In this document: in pieces, positions 45,015 through 56,172 of the stretch
How positions within the stretch are numbered: position 1 is the first letter of the stretch
How the letters are laid out: each line of letters opens with the position of its first letter
Origin: Hypsibius dujardini
Taxonomy: Eukaryota > Tardigrada > Eutardigrada > Parachela > Hypsibiidae
Direction of reading: 5' to 3'
Assembly (NCBI GenBank): GCA_001579985.1
Contig: LRSR01007827.1
Coordinates: forward strand, 1 to 57,352
Length of the DNA stretch: 57,352 bases
The notes under the pieces: model-generated
Database searches by the model: none
Told to the model about the DNA's origin: nothing
Seen by the model: only the letters and a program-made list of their open reading frames with translations
Made by a program: the position numbers and the translations under genes

Positions 45015-48000
45015 TTAAGCTGGAATCTTGGCGGTCCGTTCGCGGTTGAAGAAGCGATGCTGTGCGACGGCCTGGACAAAGGTCTGCTTGAACTCGTCCG
45101 TCACGGTGTCGGCGGTGAAGAGGCCCTCCGGCAGGGCCGCCGTCCGCGACTTGGAGATGAGTCCGATGTGGGAGAGGAATTGGACGCCTTCGGCGGCTGC
45201 GGCGATCGGCTTGAAGTGGATGTACGCTTCCAGGGCGTAGTGCACGGCGTCGCCGTTCTCCTGCAATCGCTTCACGCCGTCCGCGCCGCCCGGGATGAAG
45301 ACCGCGTCGAAGAGGATGGACGGATTGGCGACGAGGATGCCGTCGACCTCGACGGGCTGGCCGGCGGACACACGGAGCGTGCCCATGCGGGGAGCGATGA
45401 CTTTGGCGGAGCCGCCGGCGGCTTGGATGGCGGCCTTGAGGTCGGCAATCTGCAAGAGGGATAGGATGTGATATCTAATGCTGGAATAGGGTGGATGTCT
45501 AACTGCCGTGTGACATCGTTTTGTCTGACTCTCTCTGGATGGCAGTGTGTGTTTGTGAGAGACAAGATTGCTTAAACAGGCAGGGGTTAAGTGAGACGGT
45601 CGCAGACAGACACATGCTCACAGACAGGTAGTCACAGACAGTCAGTATGTGTCTGTCGGACAATGTCTGTGACTATATGTCTGTAATCTTTTGCTTGTCT
45701 TTGACTGTCACCACGCACATGTCTGTCTGCCTGGATGTTTATGTACACTACCTTCAATGCTTGCGTCTGGAGCTGCTGTTTTGTCTGTCAGTCATGTCTG
45801 TAGAGACGCTTTTCTGCATACGTACTGTAGTACATACAGTAGCAACGGGAATCCCATTCCTTCAACTTACCGCTTGACCGTCAATACCATCCGCAGCCAA
45901 GATCGCCACCTGCCGGCTGACAATGGAATCCTTCTTCGTGTTCATCTGGCTCAAGGACGGTGAGACGGTAATCTGCGGTGGCGGTCCCGTCGGTGCAGCC
46001 GGCCGCGGTCCCAATTGCAGGCCGAGGTTATCCGCTACCTGTTGGGCCAAGGTTCCGTCGACCCGCTGCAACTGCTGCAGCATCCGCTGACGGAAGATCA
46101 ATGCGACTTTGCTCAGTTCGAAGCTGAACGCTGACACGATGTGCGACTTCTCCACGGGAGACATGCTGTTCCAGAAGAGTGTCGCCTGTTAGAAAGAAGT
46201 TGTCTAAATAAAGTATTCCCATTTAAATAAATTTGCGATTATAATTAGGATATTAAACAAATCTTATATAAAATTAAAGGACGTTTTTCCGCCATTTAAA
46301 TATATGTAAAATAGTACCTGGGAGAAGTGGTCGGAGAAAGAGGAACTCCTGCCGCGGATCTTGTTCGCACTGATGTGCTCAGTGTAGCTGGTGAAACCGC
46401 CCTGGGCGGGCGTCGCCTGTCTGGGGAGACCCTTGTTGATGGTGTTGATGTCGTAGTTGGTCTTGCCGACGTTAACGGTCTGTCGGTGGATGCCGTCGCG
46501 CTGGTTGTTGGTCTTGAACGGGCAGATGGGTCGATTGATCGGCAGCTCGTGGAAGTTGGGGCCGCCGAGACGGAGCAGCTGGGTGTCGAGGTAGGAGAAG
46601 AGACGACCCTGCATGAGGGGATCGTTGGAGAAGTCGATGCCAGGCACAATGTTGGACACGAGGAAGGCCACCTGCTCGGTCTCCGCGAAGTAGTTGTCGG
46701 GATTCCTGAAAGTGTGGAAAACACACTTGTTTTGAATTGAGCTAGGCAGCAGGCAGGCAGGCAGGCAGCCTGAGAGTTGAACCGAGACACCCGACTTTTG
46801 CAAAGTTGATCAAGAAATCAAACACAGATACTGAGACCAATAATACAGATTTATCTGTATTTAAGGTAAATAAGTAATCGCAGACATATAAGGGACGGAG
46901 TGGCTTTCAGACAGTCAAGCATGTCAGGCTAACAGACAGACATTCAGACAAGGGGGTCACAAAACGACCATGCGACGCATACTGACAAAAAAAACAGATG
47001 GAAACAAGAAACAGCATTCAGATGACCCGGCCGGCAAGGTAGGCAGACATTCAGGCAGACAAGCGCTCTGGAATATTTGTACAGACAGTAGTTACGACCA
47101 ATACGTACGAGGTAGACAGGCACTCCTGCTTGTCAAACGACAAGTAGCGATATTGACATTCAGACAAGTAGCGGGCAAATAGACATTCAAACCATTGTGT
47201 CTGAGGTAAACAGAATGACACAAGGAAACAGACACTCAAATCAGCGGTCAAAGCGACTCGCAGGCAAGTTGGCTTAAACCAAAAATAACATTCAGACAGG
47301 CTGCTAAAAACAAAACAGTGAGCATCACTCCCTTAAGCATCACTCCCGAAAACTGTTTTGTACCTGTTGAGCACCATACGGCCGACAATCTGTACCGGCA
47401 CCAGCTCCTCCGGAATCAACTTGGTCGGGTCCAGAATATCGAATCCGTACTTGAGCTCATCCCCTTCCTCGACGATCTGGAGTCCGAGCTCCCACTCCAG
47501 GTAGTTGCCGGCCTCGATGGACTCCCACATCTGCTGGCGATGGAAGTCGCTGTTCTTCCCGGCCAGCTTCTGGTTCTCATCCCACACCAGCGAGTGAACT
47601 CCGAGCTTGGGCTTCCAGTGGAACTTGACGAAGCGCGAGCGGCCCTGCGCGTTGATCAGCCGAAAGGTGTGGATGCCAAAGCCCTCCATGGTGGAGTAGG
47701 AGCGCGGGATGGCGCGATCGGACATGAGCCACATCATCATGTGGGTCGTCTCGGTCTGTTGTGTGACAAAATCGTAGAGGTTGTCGTGGGCGGACGAGGC
47801 CTGCGGCATCTCGTTGTGCGGTTCCGGCTGAAAGGGGACAACGACAAAAACAAACCTTGTTAAGACCCAATACATGAAACCAAGTTGCTTGTTATCGATC
47901 GTTCGCCATACACTTGCGACAGTCAATCACAGCTCGCCTGGCACCTGGAGCGGATAGACAGAAGGTGGTAACAAAGTGTCTGTCTTATTGTCTGCATATT

Positions 48001-49345
48001 GTTCAGTCACTCATTCTTCGTGCATGTGTTGTTCTTTGTTGTCTTCCTCTTTGGCATTGGTCGGTTCACTCGTCTGTCTTGTGCGTACCTCCTTGGCATG
48101 TCAGTAATTATTATGTCTGGATACCTTGTCTGCCTGTTTGTCCGTGAGTCGGTAGATATCTCGGTGGTAAATCTGTGATTGTGTCTGGTTGACTGGTTCG
48201 GCCTGACAGACTCTGGAGATGTCTTGTCTGTCGACCTATGCGTGACTAGGCATTGTCTGTCGATCTGTTCCCGGTTATGTCTGAATGCTGTCTGTCGATC
48301 TGTGCGTAACTATGCATTGTCTGTCGATCTGTCCCCGGTTTTGTCTGGATGCCTCCGAATGCGTGGACTGTCTTAAGTTATGACTGGTTGGTCTGCCTGT
48401 TGGTTTGTGACTCCTAGACATGGGAATGCGCGGTCCATACCGTGATGTCTGGATGTCTGACGGTGTGGGGGGAACGATGTGGCATACCTTGACGGAGTGG
48501 ACGAAATCGGGGAACTTGATGGCGTCCTGAATGAAGAAGATCGGCATGTTGTTGCCGACCAGATCGAAGTTGCCCTCCTCCGTGTAGAACTTGGTGGCGA
48601 ACCCGCGGACATCCCGCACCGTGTCGGCCGATCCGCGTGCCCCTCCGACGGTAGAGAAGCGCACAAAGACCGGGGTGATCTTGCTGGGGTCTTGCAGGAA
48701 ATTGGCCTTGGTGATGTTGGCCAAAGATTGGTAGACCTGGAATTAGGAATGCGAATTTAGTCCACTATAAATGATTTATTAGCCAAGCCATTTAGATTAC
48801 GTCAAAATTACTAACGAAATTACGTCATTAATTTTAGTAAATATTTTTTTATTATTTATTTAATTTTACTGAAATTAAAAGTAACTGATAGTTAAAAATT
48901 GATATTACTTGGTAACATTTTTATTTAGATTTGTAGATTAATTTTGCATGCCTACCTGGAAGTAACCGTGAGCAGCGGCGCCTCGCGCATGGACCGCTCG
49001 TTCAGGGATGCGTTCGTGGTCGAAGTGGGTGATCTTCTCGCGGAAGATAAAGTCCTCCAACAGCGTCGGGCCTCGCTCGCCTGCGTGCAACGAGTTCTGG
49101 TTGTCTGCGATCTTCACACCCTGATTGGTGGTGAGGAGGTCACCGTCCGTGGTGCGGGCGCGGTAGAACTCCATCGAGGAGACCTTGGGGTTGTCGCAAG
49201 TGCCGTCCAGGTTGGAAGGGATGCATTGCGGAGGGGCTTGGGAGTTGCGGTCGGCGATGTTGTTGCTGCCGTCAAAGTTGTTGTGCTGAGCGTAGATGGT
49301 GGTGATGCAGACGAGCGCTAACAGCGCCGGAAGGAGTCTTGTCAT
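45015..49345 (-). CDS. katE-like: Bacterial-type large-subunit catalase B (KatE/HPII, clade 2), secreted
   Basis: Exons (minus) are 49345-48956, 48736-48488, 47827-47364, 46705-46318, 46185-45871 and 45449-45015, giving 746 residues, close to bacterial HPII (about 750). A signal peptide ([20 protein letters not shown]) and a short Cys-containing segment ([10 protein letters not shown]) precede the catalase core. Core motifs are [13 protein letters not shown] (active His), [14 protein letters not shown] (Asn), [15 protein letters not shown] (Tyr ligand) and [12 protein letters not shown]. The C-terminal amidotransferase-like domain carries [21 protein letters not shown] and [12 protein letters not shown] and ends TAKIPA. 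The likely site is the secretory pathway or extracellular fluid. It is the tandem paralogue of catalase A, same orientation, 1.87 kb upstream. Exon coding is GC-rich relative to the introns. Intron positions only partly agree with catalase A. Confidence 0.96.
45600..45835. repeat. CAGA/CTGT decayed repeats in catalase B intron 5
   Basis: GACAGACACATGCTCACAGA-type text changes to TGTCTGTCGG/ATGTCTGTCTGCC text at about 45645, so the strand bias inverts within one intron and could fold. Confidence 0.65.
46736..47280. repeat. CAGG/CAGACA-rich intron 3 of catalase B
   Basis: GCAGGCAGGCAGGCAGGCAG near 46748, then scattered CAGACATTCAGACA words over 500 bases. Only 47341-47363 next to the exon is free of them. 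Confidence 0.65.
47828..48487. repeat. CTGT-rich intron 2 of catalase B
   Basis: Contains two near-identical tandem words of TGCATTGTCTGTCGATCTGT..CCCCGG (about 48250 and 48313) inside otherwise interrupted CTGTC text. Confidence 0.65.
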
Positions 49346-49593
49346 GGTTGTTTCCTTATGGGTGTGTTTTTGTTGATGGGTTATATCCTATACACTACAC
49401 ACTACAAATAAGGAGAAAAACGCGGCATCAAAACACCGCACGCTCTGTTAATGTTATGCTGATACTTGTGAAATTTGAAACGCAGACACTGTTGTCTGTT
49501 ACACAGTCGGATATAGGTGTGAAGCTCGTTGGGTTCGCCATAGAGATGACAAGAATAGCCACACAAATCCCGGATTCAGAGAATAAAGAGCTT

Positions 49594-49659
49594 GACAAAC
49601 AGACAGACAGACAGACAGACAGGTACACAGACATCGGGGTAGACAGACCGGCAACCAGG

Positions 49660-49710
<51 letters not shown>

Positions 49711-49839
49711 CAGACAGGTACAAGGACATCGAGGTAGACAGACAGACAGACAGACAGACAGACGGGCAGGTAAACATACAGACATATATTCATACAAAAA
49801 GAGAGACGAACAGGGAGAGATACGGAGAGAGACAGAGAC

Positions 49840-49870
<31 letters not shown>

Positions 49871-49975
49871 CAGACAGAGAGACAGACAAAGAGACAGAGA
49901 GACAGAGAGACAGAGACAGACAGAGACAGAGACAGAAAGACAGACATACGGCAGGCAGACAGATAGACACAAGGA
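49594..49975. repeat. Long CAGA simple repeat
   Basis: Several blocks of pure GACA (49599-49622, 49665-49709, 49739-49763, 49840-49870) joined by GAGACAGAGACAGA text. It is the largest such array in the window together with 53384-53636. Confidence 0.92.
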
Positions 49976-50851
49976 AGGAAGCCTACATACAGGAAGGAGT
50001 TACTATATTTCATGAAGTTAAAGCACACAAACGTAATTGTAGACAAGCCTCGTTCAGACGGCACGGTACCTGTTTCCAGTAAATCTGTGCAAGGATTGGA
50101 CAGTGTACACAATAACATTAAAAGCTTTTATGAACTCCAGGCAGAAATAAAAGTCTCCCAACCGAAAACTTTCAAGTGAATTCGACACGCCGGTCGATCA
50201 CAATTCATATACAACGACCAGTCGGAGTAGAGGAACATGTAACTCAAGGACAAATAAACGCATTTGGATGTGAGATGAGAAAAAGATTATTATTGACGGA
50301 AATTTGGCCGCCAGACTTGCAACACAAAGACCACGCCCACCCTCCAGAGAGACTGCACGGGTCAGCGAATTCCAGACCCACGAAATGCTTTTCCCCGCGC
50401 GAGTGAGTTACATACACAAATAGATGTACGCGCTAAACCAGCCGAAGTATATTTTACGCGAGAGAAAAAAACACACAAACTCGCGGGAGAAAGAAGGCAA
50501 GGTGCCTTTTCCAGGCACGCGAGCCCAGCAAGAACTGACCACCTCGCTCTTATCGCCGATGGATACAATTACAGACAGCGATCCCCACAGCAGATACAGA
50601 CATCCAGGCAAGGCTATTTCCGGTAAGACAAGTAAACTAAAGCTGCTATCGTGAGAAGAAAAAAACAGGGAAGAGACATGCACTGTCTAAGTTGAAGACG
50701 TCGCCGCTTAAAAAATAAACTTGTTATGCAACAGGTGGACTGTGGTGTACTCTCAATGGAGGCATGAGTCTACCGGGTATTCACACCAAATGTGTAATCT
50801 AATTCTTACATAATATTGTGCTCGTCTCTCGTCTCTCTCACAGGTCCGCAG

Positions 50852-50910
50852 ACAGACAGACAGACAGGCAGACAAAGACAGACAGACAAACAGACAAACA
50901 GACAGACATG
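50852..50910. repeat. CAGA simple repeat
   Basis: GACAGACAGACAGACAGGCA followed by GACAAACAGACAAACAGACA. Confidence 0.9.
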
Positions 50911-51321
50911 TCAGCTACTGGACATTTAGAAAAATATGGCACAATTAGAGCTTTAGCATCATCATCACCGATTCATGTGTGTTGTGTGTGTTGTGTGTGT
51001 GTTTGCGGTGGAAATAGGAGATAATAAAATAATAGTGAACAAAAGATCATCTTAAAACCTTGGGCTCTCTGACTGATTAGGGTGGGGGAAAGGAAGGAAA
51101 GTAGTCGCTCGAGGTACCACCACAAGCAAACAGCGCTGTGACGTGGTGGTCCGTCCGAATCGCACCGCAGCAGCAGACTTGCCGGATCTTGAGGAGGTAT
51201 CGAGTAACCGGCACCGGGAAAAAATGGCCGAAGTAATTCAACGCTTTAACAATGCGGCTGTTGGTGGGGGCTTTAAATGTCTATATACCGTAATCTTTTT
51301 GGCAGGATTTTTTGGACATCT

Positions 51322-52590
51322 ATAAAACGTGCTAGTTTCTAGTTTCTAGTTTCTAGTTTCTAGTTTCTAGTTGTAGTTTCTAGTTGTAGTTTCTAGTTGT
51401 AGTTTCTAGTTGTAGTGTGTAGTTGTAATTTGTAATTTGTAATTTGTAGTTGTCCTTTTTTGTATTTAGTAGTTTCATAGCTGTATTTTTTTGTTTAGTA
51501 CTTACGTAGTTGTACTTTCCCATTGTAGTTTTTAGTTTGTATTTATGTGTTGTTTTTATTAAGAATGTGAAATTTTACGTCCAATTAGTACGGTCGATTC
51601 CCTGAGCACTGAAAATCGACTTTGCTGAATCTTAAATTACAATTAACTTGAGCAAGAACGGAGATTTTCCCTCCCGATTGGAGTGGAATCTTTTCTCACA
51701 AATACTTGTTCATACATCATAATTTCCCATTGGAATCTCGGGCTGGAAATCACATCCGCGGTTTCAGAAAAAATAAGGAAGAAACAAACTTCCGCAACAC
51801 TTTGTGGTATGACCCGGGCCTTGAATGATTGATTTATCAGCAACGTTTTCGAAGTTTCAATTTTGATTCCAACCACTGTAAAACATCATTTTTTGGAAAA
51901 CGTTTGATTCCAAGATTTTTAACACGCATCTACTTCAAATTCAATTTGAAATCAACTGACATCAGCAGAATCGTATTTGGATTCCAGGGGGCGGAGCTAT
52001 GGGTCATTTCTGCAATATCACTCGGAAGCCTAGATTGAAATAGCCCGTAACTCCGCCCCCTGGCATTCAGAAACAATTCTGCTGATGTCAATCATATTTA
52101 AATCAAATTTGAAGTGGAAAAGTGTCAAAGTTCTTGAAATCAAACGTTTTTCAGTGGTTGGGATTAAAAAATTGAAACTTCGGAAACTTTGTTAATAAAT
52201 CAATCGATCAAGCCCCGCGTCATACCACAAAGTAGTGCGGGGATTGTTTTCTTCCTTTTTTTTCTGAAACCGCGGATGTGATTTCCAGCTCGAGATTCCA
52301 ATATAAATTATGATATATGAACAAGTATTTGTGAGAGAAAAAAACCCTCTCCGATCGGGAGGGAAAATTTCCGTTTTTGCCCAGGTAAATATAAAGTACA
52401 AACCACGATTAGAAAGTACAACTACGTAAATATGAAATAAAAACTACAACTAAAAAAGACAACTACGAAACTACTAAATATTAAAGACAACTACTAACTA
52501 CAAAATACATTTAAAAAAGACAACTACGAAACTACTAAATATTAAAGACAACTACTAACTAGAAATTACAACTAGCGTTTTTTTACATAA
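51322..52590. mobile_element. 1.27-kb fold-back palindrome with terminal minisatellite (family E, long copy)
   Basis: Almost the whole interval is one inverted repeat centred near 52025. Pairs from outside in: tandem TAGTTTCTAGTTTCTAGTTG units (left) against CTAACTAGAAATTACAACTAG and AAACTACAACTAAAAAAGAC (right); GAGATTTTCCCTCCCGAT against ATCGGGAGGGAAAATTTCC; AATACTTGTTCATA against TATGAACAAGTATT; GGAAATCACATCCGCGGTTTC against its complement; ACTTTGTGGTATGAC against GTCATACCACAAAGT; GGAAAACGTTTGATTCC against TGAAATCAAACGTTTTTC; CAGGGGGCGGAGCTATGGG against GCCCGTAACTCCGCCCCCTGG. No transposase is seen. Confidence 0.9.
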
Positions 52591-53383
52591 CCGGGATTTT
52601 TGGTGTTTCGGTTAGAGCTGCTTTATTAGAGGCGTCTTTTATCGCTCAAGATAGGGCGAATTCTGCTACCAGTTTATAATCGCGAACGGTCAAAATATGT
52701 CTCTATCTGTGTCGGGAACTCGTTTCGCCGGGTCGAAACCGTTTCAGAGGAAGTGACCGGCGGTGAATGTCGGCATACGATTACTTCATCCGTAATTAGT
52801 ACGATTAACCTTATTTTAATCTACAGATAAATTTATCTACCACTTCAATTGTCCAGGAAAGTTTTCCATTCTAATCTGAACAGAGAAATACGAAGTTGCA
52901 TAAAAGAAGACAATTCTTTCCGCGTTTGTCTTGGTCGTAAAAATTACGTAGATATTCCAACACACTCACATCCGATAACTGGTACAGTGAACTAAAATGT
53001 GAAATACATTTTTATAAATTTTTTTATTATTATAATACAATAATTAATTAATATTATTTGTTAAAGGAGATGAGAATTATTCAAATGAGCGCACGTTCTA
53101 GTTGTTGTTTACCAAACAACATCGTGACATTGAATTTGTTGGGGTTTTGCATACTGTCACGGTCAGCAGATATTTCGATTAGCCGCGTATTCGACTCAGG
53201 ATGAAGGTACGAGTGATCTGACGGGTCCTTCACAATTGTGCTGAGCCTAGTAGAACGACGGTCACGAAGCACGTCAAGTGTGTTTGTGAAAAGGAAGTGT
53301 GGGCTAGAGTGACGTCACTGGACACCCCAAAAGAAGATAGACAAACTTCAGAAACCCAAATATCCTGTTACCGTGTCACGGCC

Positions 53384-53636
53384 ATGCAGACAGACCGACA
53401 CACAGACACACAGACACACAGACAAACAGACACACAGACAGACACAGGGACAGACACACAGACGCACAGACACACAGACACACAGACACACAGACACACA
53501 GACACACAGACACACAGACACACAGACACACAGACACACAGACACACAGACAGACAGACAGGCAGGCAGGCAGACAAACAGACAAACAGACAGACAGACA
53601 GACAAACAGACAAACAGACAAACAGACAGACAGACA
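53384..53636. repeat. Hexanucleotide CACAGA / CAGA array
   Basis: About 20 units of ACACAGAC between 53400 and 53545, followed by pure GACAGACAGGCAGGCAGGCA and ACAGACAAACAGACAAACAG blocks. It yields artificial Thr-Asp-Arg-Gln frames on the plus strand. Confidence 0.93.
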
Positions 53637-54390
53637 GAGTTAAGTATCGCAAAAATGTGCTGGACTCGCCACCGCCTACATGCAGCCCAACTACCACGCC
53701 CATGCGGACCGCATACATAGCACAGTATAAGTCAATTCAGCGGACAAGACACGTTATGGAATGTCGATCGTGTTCTCGCGCCTGCACGTTCTCGCCTCAT
53801 CCGATATACTAATAATAAGGCTAATAATACTGCCGGCTGTTTCCCAAGGGGGTCTTCGGAGAATCACACACTTACCGAATGATGCAAATCCGGACGGTCA
53901 TGAAAACACCAGGTGGCACTTGATGATGTGATGATGTATGTGGACGTCGATTTGCACGGATTGTTTAAAGGTCTTTAATGGTGTGAAGAGGCACACGAGC
54001 TCGTCTGCGTTTTACCGAGTGTGAAAATGTCAGCAGCGGTGGCGATAAATATGATAATGCAACGCCATTACAACACACCAGTATGCGCTCGTATGGGCAT
54101 CTTAATCGACGACAGATAAACACACTCACAGCTGATTATTCACAATCACTCTCTCAAAGAGGTCGCTAGACAGCAGTTCATTTTCAGCGAGACCCCCCCC
54201 CCAGGCCGGTTTCGATTGGGTGCTCTCCGCGAAATCTACAGTAAGTGCCCTCCTACAGACTGGAGAAGCCGCTCAAAGAGAGCTCTCTGCCTGTAAAACT
54301 GCATCTATGTCTAGGTACATCGAAACGAGAGGCGTCGCGTGACCTGATATGAAAAACAATACCGCCGCCTTTTGTTGCGCCATACCATGC

Positions 54391-54412
54391 CATCATCATC
54401 ATCATCATCACC
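54391..54412. repeat. (CAT)n run
   Basis: Seven CAT units in a row. Confidence 0.9.
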
Positions 54413-54556
54413 GTAGTTCGGCCGCGGTGTGTTGTGTGGTGTGTTGTGTTGTGGTGGGGGTGTTGTTGAAAGCGTCCGAGTGGTGATTAGAGCGCGACAG
54501 ACCCGAGAGGAAGTTCGACTGTACCATGTTGTGGAGTCTACCTTGCTTGGAGCTGG

Positions 54557-54579
54557 AAAGAGAGAGAGAGAGAGAGAGC
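54557..54579. repeat. (AG)n run
   Basis: About eleven AG dinucleotides. Confidence 0.9.
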
Positions 54580-55456
54580 GGTGTAAGCAGCGGTTGCCAA
54601 TGTTTATGCGTGGTCAGTCGGTCGGTTGGTCGGTCGATGGTGGTGCGTGGTGGGCGGGGCCAGGTGGTGAGAGAAACCCACGGCATGATACAGCCTCACT
54701 CGTGTGGGTGAGGCGTGATGGCCGCAAGTCAGTCCGGTGCGGGCAGATCTGGTATCTAGTACAAGGTGCGTAGGTGGTGTGCGATCCACAGACACCGGAT
54801 GTGCGGTGTTGAACAGACAAATGAGCCTGCAGACCGAAAACGAGCGAAAAGATATTTAACCACTACAAGGTGAGAGAATGTTGTGTGAGAAAAAAACATG
54901 ATTCACGCCTCCTAGACGGATCTCCGTGGGCGTGTGTGTCTGTGCATATAAGTAAGGTTAGTGTTCAGGACGACCTTGACTTTCGAGGGACAAGATTGGA
55001 AATCCTTCATGGAATATCCCTTGCAACTGCGCGACCCTGAAAAAGTTCGGGGATTTTTCATCCAATAGCAACACAAAAATATTTGAGGACACGGAAACAA
55101 CGTACGCTTGAGGCGTATATGGAAGACCAGGGTCCGGATGGCCAACAACACAACCAAACTGCTGGTCTTCCCCAGTATGAAAGCGCCTCTCGCGGCACGT
55201 TCTCGCTTGCACTAATGGTTGATCCCTCGTGTCTTATCACTCACCATCTTGAGCGATCCATCTCGTCCGTTGTCCCCGAAAGCGCGCCTGTTGACCTTCT
55301 CTCATGCGAGTTGCCTATAGTAGAAGAGCCAAAAATAAATTAGAATGCAGAATGGATCAGGAAGGAAGGTTCCCCAGATCCCGCACTCACACTCACTCGG
55401 TCGCGAATTACGGTTCCCTGCAAGAATAAGGAGTAAACTCATGAATAGTACCGAAA

Positions 55457-56133
55457 ATGTCTTTAAGTCATGTGCAGTTTCATCGATACCTGTTCATCCT
55501 CCTCCTTGGCGTCGTGTTGCATCACATCACACCGACGCATGGCAAAAGCATTCGGGCAGTCGGTGGAAATAATAGCAATAAAACATCCGACGACGATCTC
55601 CTCGATGTGCAATCACTGATCCTGTACAAGCTGCCGGATGACAATGTCGCCGCTATTAACAAGCAAATTAATCTGGAGTACTCTGCGTTTTATGCTTATG
55701 AATCGATGGTACGTATGTATGTTTTGGGATGGACAGATTTTGTCTTGCCAGCTTGGTCAACTCCGCTAAGGTTCATTGCTGCGCAGGCAGCCTTTTTCGA
55801 CAGCGCCAATAACCCGATGCCGGGATGCTCCAAGTTCCTCCTCAAACTAGCAGACAAGCAACTGAACCAGGCCAGAATTTTCATAACGTTTCTCAACATC
55901 AAAGGAGGGAAACTTTTCCTGCCGGATATCAAGGTAGGTCGGAAACTTGACAGTTAAATGGATAAAGGCAGCAGATGGAGACCTAGGGATCGATGCAGAC
56001 TGATAAACAGACACCCAAGCGTATAGATTGATAGACAAGAGAAGCCGACACGCAGGTAGACAAACAGACAGACAATCAGATAGACAGACAGACAGAGACG
56101 CAGATAGACAGACAGACAGACAGAAAGGTAAGC

Positions 56134-56172
<39 letters not shown>

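Larger units (their letters stand above)
49346..51321. other. Region upstream of catalase B; CAGA arrays
   Basis: The promoter of catalase B should be in the first few hundred bases. It is dominated by simple repeats at 49594-49975 and 50852-50905. A short plus-strand frame ending near 51325 (MAEVIQRFNNAAVGGGF) has no recognised homology. No other gene is supported. Confidence 0.5.
52591..55456. other. Gene-poor spacer before the ferritin-like gene
   Basis: No gene is supported over 2.8 kb. It contains the CACAGA array (53384-53636), a CAT run (54391-54412), GTGT/TGTTGTG-rich text (54428-54465), an AG run (54557-54579) and a poly-C run near 54194. The last part should contain the promoter of the ferritin-like gene. 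Confidence 0.5.

Noticed and set aside
38998-49345. Bacterial contamination as explanation of the catalases
   Set aside because: Each gene needs five GT-AG introns, and the flanks are continuous with animal genes and repeats.
51333-51420. CRISPR-like array of TAGTTTC units
   Set aside because: Pure tandem units without unique spacers, in an animal genome and part of a fold-back element.
55345-55456. Iron-responsive element before the ferritin-like gene
   Set aside because: No CAGTGN loop with flanking stem is visible in the sequence before the ATG; a spliced leader further upstream cannot be excluded.
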